Source: Ignavibacteriales bacterium
Lineage (GTDB): Bacteria > Bacteroidota > Ignavibacteria > Ignavibacteriales > Melioribacteraceae
Assembly (NCBI GenBank): GCA_020635285.1
Contig: JACKAB010000007.1
Coordinates: forward strand, 62,001 to 126,000
Reading direction: 5' to 3'
Length of the DNA stretch: 64,000 nucleotides
Shown: positions 7,127-16,618 of the stretch, piece after piece
Layout of the letters: every line of letters starts with the position of its first letter
How positions within the stretch are numbered: position 1 is the first letter of the stretch
Made by a program: the position numbers and the translations under genes
The notes under the pieces: generated by a model
The model's input: only the letters and a program-made list of their open reading frames with translations
Database searches by the model: none
What the model was told of the DNA's origin: nothing

Positions 7127-9871
7127 ATGAATACAAGTACAAAATCAGAAGCAGAAAATATGCAAGAATTGTATGATCTGCAACTAAAAAAAGACGCTCT
7201 TGAAAAAGAGCTGGCCAAGTATAGGCAGTTAGTTGATGATCTTAGATTAACCCAATACTCTATTGACAATATTGCAGATAGTATTTTCTGGATAGATAAA
7301 TCAGCAAGAATTCACTTTGTAAATGATGCTGCGTGCAGAAATCTTGGGTATTCAAAAGAAGAATTACTCTCCATGACCACTTTTGATGTTGACCCAGTCT
7401 TTCCTAAAGAAAAATGGAATGAAAATTGGATGGAAATTTCTGAAAAAGGTTCGTCGGTTGTTGAAACTATTCACCGTACAAAAGATGGGAAAGAATATTT
7501 TGTTGAAGTAACAACAAATTTAGTAGAATTTAAAGGAGTAAAGTATAATTGTGCAATTGCACGGAATATTACTAAACGAATTTTAACTGAAGAATCACTA
7601 AAAGAAAGCGAGGCTCGTTTTAAAGTACTTCATGATGCCTCATTTGGTGGAATTATGATTCACGACAAAGGGCTAATTTTAGAATGTAATAATGGATTAT
7701 CCGAAATGACTGGATATTCCATAGACGAACTAATTGGAATGGATGGTTTTAAATTTGTTACAGATGAATCCAAAGAAATTATAATGAATAAAATTCTTAC
7801 CAATAGTGAAAAACCATATGAAGCGATTGGTTTACGAAAAAATGGTGAGGAATTTCCAATACTGTTGGAAGCAAGAAGTATTCCCTATAAAGGAAAACTA
7901 GTAAGAAGTGTTGAGCTTAGAGATATTACGCAAAGTAAGCAGGCTGAAGAAAAATTAAGAAAAATTAGTGAAATACATAGTAAAATGGTTGCTAATCTTG
8001 GAGACGTAATAGTAATTATCGATAAAGATGGAATTAATAAATATAAAAGCCCAAATATTGAAAATTTATTTGGATGGAAATCCGAAGAGCTTATTGGCAA
8101 AAGTACATGGAATAATATTCATCCGGAGGATCTAGAATTCACTCAAAAATTTATTAACTCTTTAATGGTTAAACCAAACAACATTGGTAGTGCAGAAATG
8201 CGCTACAAACTTAAGGATGGTTCTTATACTTGGATAGAATTTACAGGGATTAATCTTTTACATGATGAAGACATTAATGGAATATTAGGAAATTACCACG
8301 ATATCAGTGAGCGAAAATTAATTGAACAATCACTTAAAGAAAGTGAAACACGTTTTAAAGCACTTCACAATGCTTCATTTGGTGGAATAACAATCCATGA
8401 TAAGGGAGTTATTTTAGAATGTAATCACGGTCTATCAGAAATAACCGGTTACTCAGTTGATGAGTTAATAGGAATGAACGGTTTACAGCTCATTGCAGAA
8501 AGTTCAAGAGATTTTGTAATGGATAAAATATTATCAGGTTACGAAAAACCTTATGAATCAATTGGTTTACGTAAAAATGGAGAAGAATATCCAATAAGGT
8601 TAGAAGCAAGAACTGTTCCATATAAAGGAAAAATGGTAAGAACAGTTGAGTTTAGAGACATAACCGACCAAAAAAAATCTGAACAAGCTTTGCGAGAAAG
8701 TGAACAGAAGTTCAAAGATCTTGCCAATTTTTTACCGCAAACAATTTTTGAAACTGATAACAAAATGAATATTAAGTTTATTAATAGAGAAGCAACAAAT
8801 GCTTTTGGTTATTCTGAAGATGACATTAAAGCTGGATTAAATGCAATTGAAGTGATAATTCCGGAAGATAGAGATAGATTAAAAGAAAATTTTAAGAAGG
8901 TGTTAAATACCAATGATAGTAGTAGCAATGAATATGTTGGTTTAAGAAAAGATGGTTCAACTTTCCCAATGATTGTGTCTTCTAGTCTAATAATGAAGGA
9001 TAATATCCCAATAGGAGCAAGGGGTATAATTGTTGATATCACACAACGCAAAGAAGCTGAAGAAGAATTAAAAAAACAAAATCAATTACTTGAAGCTCAG
9101 TACGAAGAATACATGAAACTTAATGAAGTATTACGAAACACAAATTATGATTTGGAGATAGCAAAAAAAGAAGCTGAAGAGAGTAATAAAGCAAAATCCA
9201 TTTTTCTAGCAAATATGAGTCATGAATTAAGAACTCCTCTTTTTGGAATACTTGGTTATAGTGATCTGCTCATGCAGTTAATAGAGGACGAAGAGCTTAA
9301 TGAAATGGCTTCAGGTGTTAATAGAACGGGTAAGAGATTACTCAATACAATTAGTTTAATATTAGATCTCAGTAAAATCGAATCTGATAATTATGAAACT
9401 AATCTTGGTGAGCATGATCCAATATTACTATTAAAAGAACTATTTGATGGATTAAAAGGCGGAGCATTAACAAAAAATCTCAAATATTCCTTTTTACCAC
9501 ATATAGATAAATATTGTTTAGAGACAGATCCTGAAATGTTTAGAATTATTTTTGAGAATATTTTAGGAAATGCAATTAAATTCACATCCTCTGGAAGTGT
9601 AACAATTTCAACGAATGTTGAAAAAAACAAAGATAAGAATTTCTTTAATGTAGAAATTTCTGATACTGGAATTGGAATTAACGAAGATGATATTCCTCAG
9701 GTATTTGAAGAGTTTAAACAGCTTAGTGAAGGGACAACAAAAAATTTTCCAGGCTCCGGTTTAGGACTTTCAATAACAAAAAAATTTGTTGAATTATTAA
9801 ATGGTTCAATTAAAATAAAAAGTAAAAAGGGTTTAGGTACATCTGTTGTTGTTAAATTGCCAATTAAGTAA
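7127..9871 (+). CDS. Soluble multi-PAS sensor histidine kinase
   Basis: A 914-residue histidine kinase with no obvious transmembrane segment, so a cytoplasmic sensor. A coiled coil (residues 5-40) leads into five PAS domains at roughly 40-155, 160-275, 280-395, 405-520 and 525-645, each ending in a PAC-type RDIT/VDIT element. A second coiled coil precedes the phosphoacceptor H-box NMSHELRTPL (His near residue 699). The ATPase domain shows N, G1 and G2 boxes as NAIKFT, DTGIGI and GSGLGLSI. There is no receiver domain and no adjacent response regulator. PAS2 and PAS4 are near-duplicates. Signal unknown. Confidence 0.92.
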   Translation: MNTSTKSEAENMQELYDLQLKKDALEKELAKYRQLVDDLRLTQYSIDNIADSIFWIDKSARIHFVNDAACRNLGYSKEELLSMTTFDVDPVFPKEKWNENWMEISEKGSSVVETIHRTKDGKEYFVEVTTNLVEFKGVKYNCAIARNITKRILTEESLKESEARFKVLHDASFGGIMIHDKGLILECNNGLSEMTGYSIDELIGMDGFKFVTDESKEIIMNKILTNSEKPYEAIGLRKNGEEFPILLEARSIPYKGKLVRSVELRDITQSKQAEEKLRKISEIHSKMVANLGDVIVIIDKDGINKYKSPNIENLFGWKSEELIGKSTWNNIHPEDLEFTQKFINSLMVKPNNIGSAEMRYKLKDGSYTWIEFTGINLLHDEDINGILGNYHDISERKLIEQSLKESETRFKALHNASFGGITIHDKGVILECNHGLSEITGYSVDELIGMNGLQLIAESSRDFVMDKILSGYEKPYESIGLRKNGEEYPIRLEARTVPYKGKMVRTVEFRDITDQKKSEQALRESEQKFKDLANFLPQTIFETDNKMNIKFINREATNAFGYSEDDIKAGLNAIEVIIPEDRDRLKENFKKVLNTNDSSSNEYVGLRKDGSTFPMIVSSSLIMKDNIPIGARGIIVDITQRKEAEEELKKQNQLLEAQYEEYMKLNEVLRNTNYDLEIAKKEAEESNKAKSIFLANMSHELRTPLFGILGYSDLLMQLIEDEELNEMASGVNRTGKRLLNTISLILDLSKIESDNYETNLGEHDPILLLKELFDGLKGGALTKNLKYSFLPHIDKYCLETDPEMFRIIFENILGNAIKFTSSGSVTISTNVEKNKDKNFFNVEISDTGIGINEDDIPQVFEEFKQLSEGTTKNFPGSGLGLSITKKFVELLNGSIKIKSKKGLGTSVVVKLPIK

Positions 9872-10062
9872 AAATTAACTTCTCTATTGCCCGCCTCAAT
9901 TCATGCCGAATGTTTTTAATCTACAATGCATCTAAAATCTTCTGTAATTATTTTTTTAAAAAGATTAAGTAATTATGCCTTAATAACTTTGTAAATTATT
10001 AGAAGCACCTTTTCTTAAATATATTGGGTTATTAACTATTATAAAAAACATCGGAAAAAAGT

Positions 10063-10722
10063 ATGAAAATTAAAACAATAATAACCGGTTCAACGGGAAT
10101 GGTTGGTGAAGGAGTTCTTCATGTTTGTTTGAATAGCCCTGACGTGGAGTCAATATTGGTAATTAACAGAAAGCCATGCGGCGTTACTCATCCAAAACTA
10201 AAAGAAATAATTCATAAAGATTTTATGCATTTATCCCCAATTCTTGATCAGCTATCTGGATATAATGCATGCTACTTTTGTGCGGGTGTTTCATCCGTGG
10301 GTAAAAATGAAAAAGAATACGCACATATTACTTATGATCTTACATTAAGTTTTGCAAATTCGTTGGTTCAACTGAATCCGGAAATGATTTTTACCTATGT
10401 CTCTGGAGTTGGAACTGACAGCACAGAAAAAGGAAAAAGTATGTGGGCAAGAGTAAAAGGTAAAACGGAAAATGATTTGATGCAGCTTCCTTTTAAAGAT
10501 GTTTACGCATATAGACCAGGATACATTCAGCCGATTAAAGGATTAAAGAATGCATATAAAATTTATAAAGTGTTTGTCCCATTTTATGGAATCATAGAAA
10601 AATTATTTCCCAAATACGCTGGAACATTAGAAGAAATTGGCAACTCAATGATTAATGTTACTCTAAATGGTTATGAGAAAAAAGTATTGGATGTTAAGGA
10701 TATTAGAAAAACGGGAAGATAA
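10063..10722 (+). CDS. NAD(P)-binding epimerase-like protein (TIP30/HTATIP2 type)
   Basis: A 219-residue Rossmann-fold protein opening with the nucleotide-binding motif ITGSTGMVGEGVL. It continues with VINRKPCG, YFCAGVSSVGKNEKEY, TYVSGVGTD and a late YAYRPGYIQP, which is the pattern of short atypical SDR proteins related to HTATIP2. The catalytic tyrosine is not in a standard YxxxK context, so enzymatic activity is uncertain. It stands alone between the histidine kinase and an oppositely oriented lipoprotein gene. Confidence 0.75.
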   Translation: MKIKTIITGSTGMVGEGVLHVCLNSPDVESILVINRKPCGVTHPKLKEIIHKDFMHLSPILDQLSGYNACYFCAGVSSVGKNEKEYAHITYDLTLSFANSLVQLNPEMIFTYVSGVGTDSTEKGKSMWARVKGKTENDLMQLPFKDVYAYRPGYIQPIKGLKNAYKIYKVFVPFYGIIEKLFPKYAGTLEEIGNSMINVTLNGYEKKVLDVKDIRKTGR

Positions 10723-10737
10723 ATTTTCTCAATTTAA

Positions 10738-12962
10738 TTATTCTGCAAAGAAAAGCTCCAATTTACTTTCATCCGTACAACCAACCTCTATAATTTTAAC
10801 ATAATTTTCACCACCATCCTGGGAATAAAATATATCTTCATAAAAATATTTAATTTCATCATTGCATACATCCAAGCCATTTATTCTAAAAAGATCATCA
10901 CGGTCTGGATATAATGGTATGTTTGCTCCAATTACTTTTTCTGTTCTGATCTCATTACTTTCATTATTAAAGTTTGTAACTTTTGTAAATTCAAAACTAA
11001 TTATCTCATCTTTGTTTTCACTTATCACAGCAGTTATAGTCAATTCAGTAATTGCAGTTGCTACATTGAGGTAACCAGAAAAAGTTAAGCTTCCTACAAA
11101 CTCATTCCCAGTGAATTCACCAGGTATGAAATTAAAAGAACCTATGCCAAATGGTTCATCCCAATAATGCAGGCTTCCATCAGCCCACTTATTCTCATAT
11201 CTACCCATAAGGCTAGAACTAAAAAAACAATTTTTATAATCTAAAATAGTTTTTACCTTTTGAGAAACGCTTATTTCTAAAGTTATTTCAGATTGTCCCA
11301 AATAATCATCTTGTGTTAAGTTGCTGTTGACAAGTACTGCTAGGAATTCACCGGTTCCATTTGAAAAATAAGATTTTGGATTTATAATTTCATACTCAGC
11401 CAATTTGGTGGTTTCTATATATTGAGGCTTATTATTATTTATGCTAAATAAAATTAGCGATAAATCTTTATCGTTTTCCGGACCAATCATTTTAAATTTT
11501 AGATTCTGTGTGTCTTCAAGATCCGGGTAGTTCAAATTAATTTTGAACATTTTTGCGGAAAGGTCTTGATAAGTATGAGTCAATATTTTAGAAATATCTT
11601 CTGCAGAATTTATATCCCATTCAGCATGAGCTCTGCTAATAAAATAATCATCAGGTAATTCAAATAGTTCATTGTTCACAAGTTCTTTTAAATACCCTGG
11701 CCACCAATCATTTGAAGGCAAATCTATTGATTCTACAAAATCTTTTACTAATGTTCCGGGAGCTTTATTGTTTTTAATAAATTTTCCTATGAATGCTATT
11801 TTCAAAGGATCTCTGTTTGTTAAATATTTAATTAATGCTGACATTCCTCTACCATGAGGAACAGGATTTTCATCATCATTCAATTTTTGATTAAAGCCAT
11901 TAAACGATTCCATTCCTTCCCAGAAAAAAAAGTTTTTTTGGATATTTATAATTTGGGTCGCCATTAACTAAATCTTCTATCCAACAGTAAATAGCAAACT
12001 CAATCCAACTATGGCCTTCAAAGATTTTTTTTTCACTAATGTAATTATTGGTCTCTGGCCATCCGGTAAAGCTAAATAATTCTTGTGTAGCTTTTTTACT
12101 TGCAAACTATAATATTCCTCATTAGTTAAACTATTTTGATTGATATTGAAAATATTAAATAATTGGTTCTCCCCCATTAAGGGTTTTGCTTTCAAAATTT
12201 GTAGTCATAGGTTTATTATTTTTTTTTTTTGACAATAACTAGTCTGTAGATCTCTTCATTAATTAACACTTGTAAACCATCTTCAACAACAGAATATGCA
12301 TCTTCAAACATTTCCTCTAAATTTACAATTTGTTGAATTGCAGTTATGGGAAACACAAATTTAAAATGAATGGAATTTGTAATTGCATACCCTGTAGCAA
12401 AAACCGGAAAGAAATCAAAATTTGTTATTTCATTTTTTTTATATAAATTTTTGGTGAAATAGATGCTGGAATAGAACTAACTAAATATCCAATAGAATCA
12501 GATGCTTCTGTACATATTAAATACTATTGATGAACTTTCCTCAATAATATCAAGTGATTTTTGACCAATACCAAGATAGCTTTTACCAGATAAATCACCA
12601 GAATACTTGGCAACAAGTTTTAATGGTTTAGAATAATCACCCGGAATACCGCTAATTTTATAGGAAGGAGTTACAGCATTATCTCCAAAAGCTCCATCAT
12701 CTTCAACTTCACTTACAGAAATATTATAATCCTCATCAAAAGCTCCGGCTGGTATTGTTAATTTAAGATCACCCTTCTCAACAGTTCCACCTTCAACTCC
12801 AATTGTTACAGTTTCTTCTGGTAATGGATCTTCATCTTCTTTTTTCGGCGAAGATGGATCATCCGAACAGCTAAGAGTAAGTATGAAAAAAGAAATTATA
12901 AAAAGTGTAATTATTTGCCTAATTATAGGAAGGTAAGTTTTCATATAGCAATCCTTTTTCAA
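10738..12962 (-). pseudogene. Large lipoprotein with ZU5-like domain, split by several frameshifts
   Basis: The N-terminal piece (12498-12962) has a lipoprotein signal ending LTLSC and then a ZU5-like segment (GGTVEKGDLKLTIPAGAFDE). Later pieces on the same strand continue in changing frames: TEASDSIGYLVSSIPASIS, a stretch ending NEEIYRLVIV, FTGWPETNNY then FEGHSWIEFAIYCW, and a 408-residue C-terminal piece (10738-11964). Breaks lie near 12510, 12430, the T12 run at 12219-12230, about 12100 and about 11930, mostly at homopolymers. Joined, they give roughly 740 residues. The likelier start is the ATG at 12944. I do not recognise the C-terminal family. Joining the pieces is inference from frame continuity. 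Confidence 0.6.
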
Positions 12963-13162
12963 GTTGTAGTTTCTTTGCTATATCCGTAATTTTTTTCTCT
13001 GATTTAGGTAATTACAAAACCAGCAAATAAAAGGATATATTTTTAATAGAAAAGACGAATCTATTTATGCAAAAATCTTTTAAAGAATTTACTATTACTA
13101 AAGATCTAAGATGTTTAATATCAGAGATAAAATTAATATAACATTTTAGATATAAAATTTCA

Positions 13163-14331
13163 TTAATTTTTTATTGGTTTCATTCCAAACAATAATCTCA
13201 TCAGATTATATCTTTTTATAAATAATTCATAAAAAAGAAAACTTCCGCCAAATGTTATTAAAAGTATTGAAGTAAACTTTGAAAAAATATTCCATTCAAG
13301 TTGAATAATGTAATATCCAAAAATTATCATTATAGTTTGATGCAGAATATATAAGGGGTAAACAGACTCGTTTGCGTAAGTGAGAACTTTGCTTGGTTTG
13401 TTCAATAAAAATTTGCTGTAGCCTAAAATTGTAAAAAGCCAGCTTACAATAAATATCCATTTTAGTAGGCCATAAATAATTCCAAATAATAATGTGTCTT
13501 CATCCATAATATAAAAAGTAGGACCCCAAACGAAAAGTATCAGAATTAAACCGGGAATTGCTGCAATAATTAAGGACTGGTTTCGTTTTTCAACAATAGC
13601 TTCCCATAAGCCGGAAAAGGCTGAAATACAAAATCCCAAAATAAAAAATGAGAATGAAATACTATGATTGTACCAATCATCTAATAATGCGTGAGTAGTT
13701 GGAAATATTGGAGCTAAAATATAGTAGAAAATTAATAACGGCAGAAAAAATGAGTAAATAGAATTTGGATGTTTTGTAAAGATGACATTCACTTTGTTTT
13801 TTAGAGAATTTGCTTTCTCGCTTTGTAGATATAAAAATAATGGAAGAGCGATTATTGAATACACAAAGATGTAAAGTACATACCAGAGGTGATGCCAGCT
13901 TAAACTTCCGCCTTTTGGGAAAGGAACAAAATCAAAAACGGTTTTCCAAAACTCCCAGTAATTTGTAAATTGAACTCCATCAGAAATTCTCTCAAAATAT
14001 ATTTGAGGTGGAACGATCACAAGCATTCCAAAAATTAATGGAATCAATAATCGTTTTGATCTTTCAGCAATAATTCCTTTAGAAGTTCTTTTACCCATAG
14101 AATAGAAAATGACCATTCCGGAAATCAAAAAAAGCAACGGTAATCTCCACTGACTTAAAAATGCCATCCAAGTTTCAAACCATTCTAAAGTAATATCATT
14201 TTTTATATGGAAATCCCATGGAACGAATATCATCCCAACGTGATAGAAAATTAAAATGTAAAAAGCTATTACCCTTAACCAATCGAGATAATATTTTCTT
14301 TGAGAAATGTGTTCGAGGGTTTTTTTTCCAT
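13163..14331 (-). CDS. Acyltransferase-3 family membrane protein (OpgC-like)
   Basis: A polytopic membrane protein of the acyltransferase-3 family. Near its N terminus YYLDWLRVIAFYILIFYHVG has the characteristic D-x-x-R and following histidine. About ten hydrophobic helices and the late motif NESVYPLYILHQT follow. Family members O-acylate or O-succinylate glucans and other cell-surface polymers. The open frame extends to 14488, but its first 44 residues look non-coding. A start at the ATG at 14331 (MEKKTLEHIS) fits if the A8 run at 14320-14327 (minus strand) lacks one base. Confidence 0.78.
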
Positions 14332-14562
14332 AAAATTTACTTTTATAAAAATAGAATAAATATATCCGTATTCTTTTTATAACTTTAATATTTGAAATCA
14401 AACATCTTGCTCTTATGTCTATTATCGAAAATGATATATTTTGATTTCCTCTCCAACTTGCAAAAATATTTGCATTACCCAAAAACATATCAAACCAAAA
14501 TGGGATTAAACTGTTGCATTCTTTTGATAATCTATTTTCAATAAAATTAAAAGGAGGTAATT

Positions 14563-15025
14563 ATGTTAATCAAAATTGAAATGATTCAACTCCAGTTTTC
14601 TCCAATTTATTTGGAACTTTTTGTGGCAAAACTTTTTCCGATTGGACAAGCACAAACTTCTCATTAACAAATACAACATTACCGGCTGTAAATATTAAAA
14701 AAGTAAATATGATTTTCTTGTTTTATTGGCTATTCCTCCAATGAGTAAAAAAACTTCAAACTATTGATCTAAACAACAATGTTTTAACAATTTCTTCTAA
14801 GAAGAAAAAGGAAAAAATAAATTTATGAGAAAGTTAATTTTACTTCGACAAGAATATAGTTACCAATCATTTTAGTCGGTCATTTACTTTGATATAACAA
14901 AAGAAATAGCTATTGTTAACGATGAAAAAATTTCTGCCAAATATGAGAATGGTGAACTTAAATGTTCTTATTCCTAAAAGGAAGAAGCCAAACCTAAAAA
15001 AACTAAACTGATTTCCATAAACTAA
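14563..15025 (+). pseudogene. Decayed Hsp20/alpha-crystallin gene
   Basis: After a strong AAGGAGG site the sequence begins MLIKIE and then, in shifting frames, gives FSDWTSTNFSLTNTTLPAVN, SKYDFLVLLAIPPMSKK, IDLNNNVLTISSKKKKEK, EYSYQSF, SRSFTL, NDEKISAKYENGELK and KEEAKPKKTKLISIN. These are, in order, the landmarks of a small heat-shock protein: LPAVNI, the APGMSKKDF region, NNVLTISS, FSRSFTLP and KYENGVLKLTLPKKE. At least six frame changes occur in about 460 bases, and some landmarks are altered (IPPMSKK, LKCSYS). Either genuinely decayed or an unusually bad consensus. A terminator hairpin still follows. Confidence 0.7.
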
Positions 15026-15032
15026 TTCCTTT

Positions 15033-15060
15033 AGGGAAGTAATTCCTTCCCTTAATTTTT
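15033..15060 (+). terminator. Terminator after the Hsp20 remnant
   Basis: AGGGAAG (15033-15039) pairs with CTTCCCT (15046-15052) around a six-base loop, followed by TAATTTTT. It lies eight bases after the end of the Hsp20-like remnant, where a terminator would be expected. Confidence 0.6.
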
Positions 15061-15097
15061 ATCAAAGGATATCAATGGAAAGAGCAAGGAGGTTATT

Positions 15098-15599
15098 ATG
15101 CAAAAAATAATAATGGGAATATTATTCCTATTTTTTTAATTTACAGTTGTTCCTCAGAAAAAATTTAATGGACAAAAATGAAAATCAAGATAGTTTATCA
15201 ACAAGCCAACCCCAAAAAAAAGGATTATTGTAAATAAAGAATTTACAATAGATAATAAGGGTAATCTGGTAAAATTTGATTCTAGCTATTCTTTATTACT
15301 ATTCAAATATGGAAAAATAATTTCAACTTTTTTTTTTGAGATACAGTTTATCATAGTTTCCAAAATAAGTTTTTGAAATTCTCTCCCAAACATTCAAAGG
15401 CCGTTTTTAGAGGATATGTTTTTAAAGACTCCTGTTTGACTTCCGGATGATTTTTATAAAGACGATTTTTTTATATGAAAAAAATTTCAATTTAATAATA
15501 AAAGATTTGAAAAAGTTTTATTATTTGAAAAATCCACTGGATTCAGTTAAAAAAAAATTCTACAATAAATTATCGCAAACTCAACCCAAAATAAGATAA
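15098..15599 (+). pseudogene. Remnant of a small lipoprotein gene
   Basis: A canonical AGGAGG (15087-15092) precedes the ATG at 15098. The first codons give MQKIIMGILFLFF and, after a one-base shift in the T7 run, LIYSCSSEKN, a good lipobox. A run containing VNKEFTIDNKGNLVKFDSSY follows, then more breaks, with coding-like fragments (KAVFRGYVFKDSC; FYNKLSQTQPKIR) up to a stop at 15599. I do not recognise the family. It lies directly downstream of the Hsp20 remnant and before a second terminator, so the two may once have formed a stress-related pair. Confidence 0.45.
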
Positions 15600-15609
15600 A
15601 AATAATATT

Positions 15610-15636
15610 TGACCAAGGATATTTTGACCTTGGTCA
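15610..15636 (+). terminator. Hairpin terminator after the lipoprotein remnant
   Basis: TGACCAAGG (15610-15618) and CCTTGGTCA (15628-15636) are perfect 9-base complements around ATATTTTGA. A T-rich stretch follows (TTTGTGTTTTC). It ends the decayed two-gene segment. Confidence 0.55.
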
Positions 15637-15830
15637 TTTGTGTTTTCTAATTTTTTTAATGTATTAAATCATTTCTTTTCTGATTGACTACTGCCTTTGT
15701 CCAATCTATAATATTAGCATCCTCTAATATATTTTATATATAATCTTTGAAAATTTTATGCTTTTTAATTAAAATTTAACTAAAATAAGAGATTTTTAGT
15801 ATTTTCAATAATTTCGGGAATCATTCTTAT

Positions 15831-16618
15831 ATGAAAGGATTGAATTTGAAGAAAAAATAAATTTTCCAATAATTAGCGCTGCAATTCATGATGGTCATGA
15901 AATAAGAAAAGAATTGAAAGAATATCTTGCTCTTAACGAACAAGCAAGGCTGAGAGAGGAAGATCCATTTACAGGAAAGTGGTTATCAATATCTGATAAC
16001 ACTATTACAACAGAGACTTCACGATTTGAAGTTGATTTGAATCGACCTCGCGAAAAGGCTGTTTATTTAAAACCCGAAGATTCTTGGGGACTTAAAGTTT
16101 GGAAAAGTGAATTACCGGAAGAATATTATAATGATTCTATTAAAAAGTTTGACATATTTTATACTGAGTTAGAAAAACAAATAAATCACCTATTAGAAAA
16201 AAACAAATATGTTGTTGTTTATGATTTACATTCATACAACTACAAAAGAAATGGTGCAGATGCTCCTCCGGAAGATGACATTCAGAATCCGGAATTAAAC
16301 CTTGGAACTGGAACGTTGGATAGAAAATTTTGGGCACCGGTTATAGATAGATTTATTACCGATTCAAGAACCTATAATTTTATGGGGAGAAACATTGACG
16401 TACGCGAAAATATAAAATTTAAAGGCGGATATTTAGCACGATGGATCCATCAGAAGTATCCTAAGTCTGTGTGCAGTTTATCAATAGAATTTAGAAAATT
16501 TTTTATGGATGAATGGACAGGTCTCCCAAATCCTGAAATAATTAATGAAATAGGAAGCATGCTTAATTTTAGTTTAAAAGGGGTGTTAGAAGAGTTACAG
16601 AATTTTAAAACTAATTGA
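15831..16618 (+). CDS. N-formylglutamate amidohydrolase-like protein
   Basis: A member of the N-formylglutamate amidohydrolase fold (about 260 residues), which in histidine degradation cleaves formyl-glutamate. Seen here are INFPIISAAIHDGHE (the HDG metal-site region), FEVDLNRPREKAVY, VYDLHSYNYKR and LSIEFRKFFMDEWTG. The open frame starts at 15914, but the conserved HDGHE segment lies upstream, reachable from the ATG at 15831 if the A6 run at 15852-15857 is off by a base. The stop overlaps the start of the next gene, a QEGLA-type peptidase, so a modified amino acid rather than formylglutamate is the more likely substrate. Confidence 0.78.

Noticed and set aside
14331..14488. N-terminal 44-50 residues of the acyltransferase open frame
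   Set aside because: No signal or family similarity, and a better start with MEKKTLEH lies at 14331 after allowing for a short A-run.
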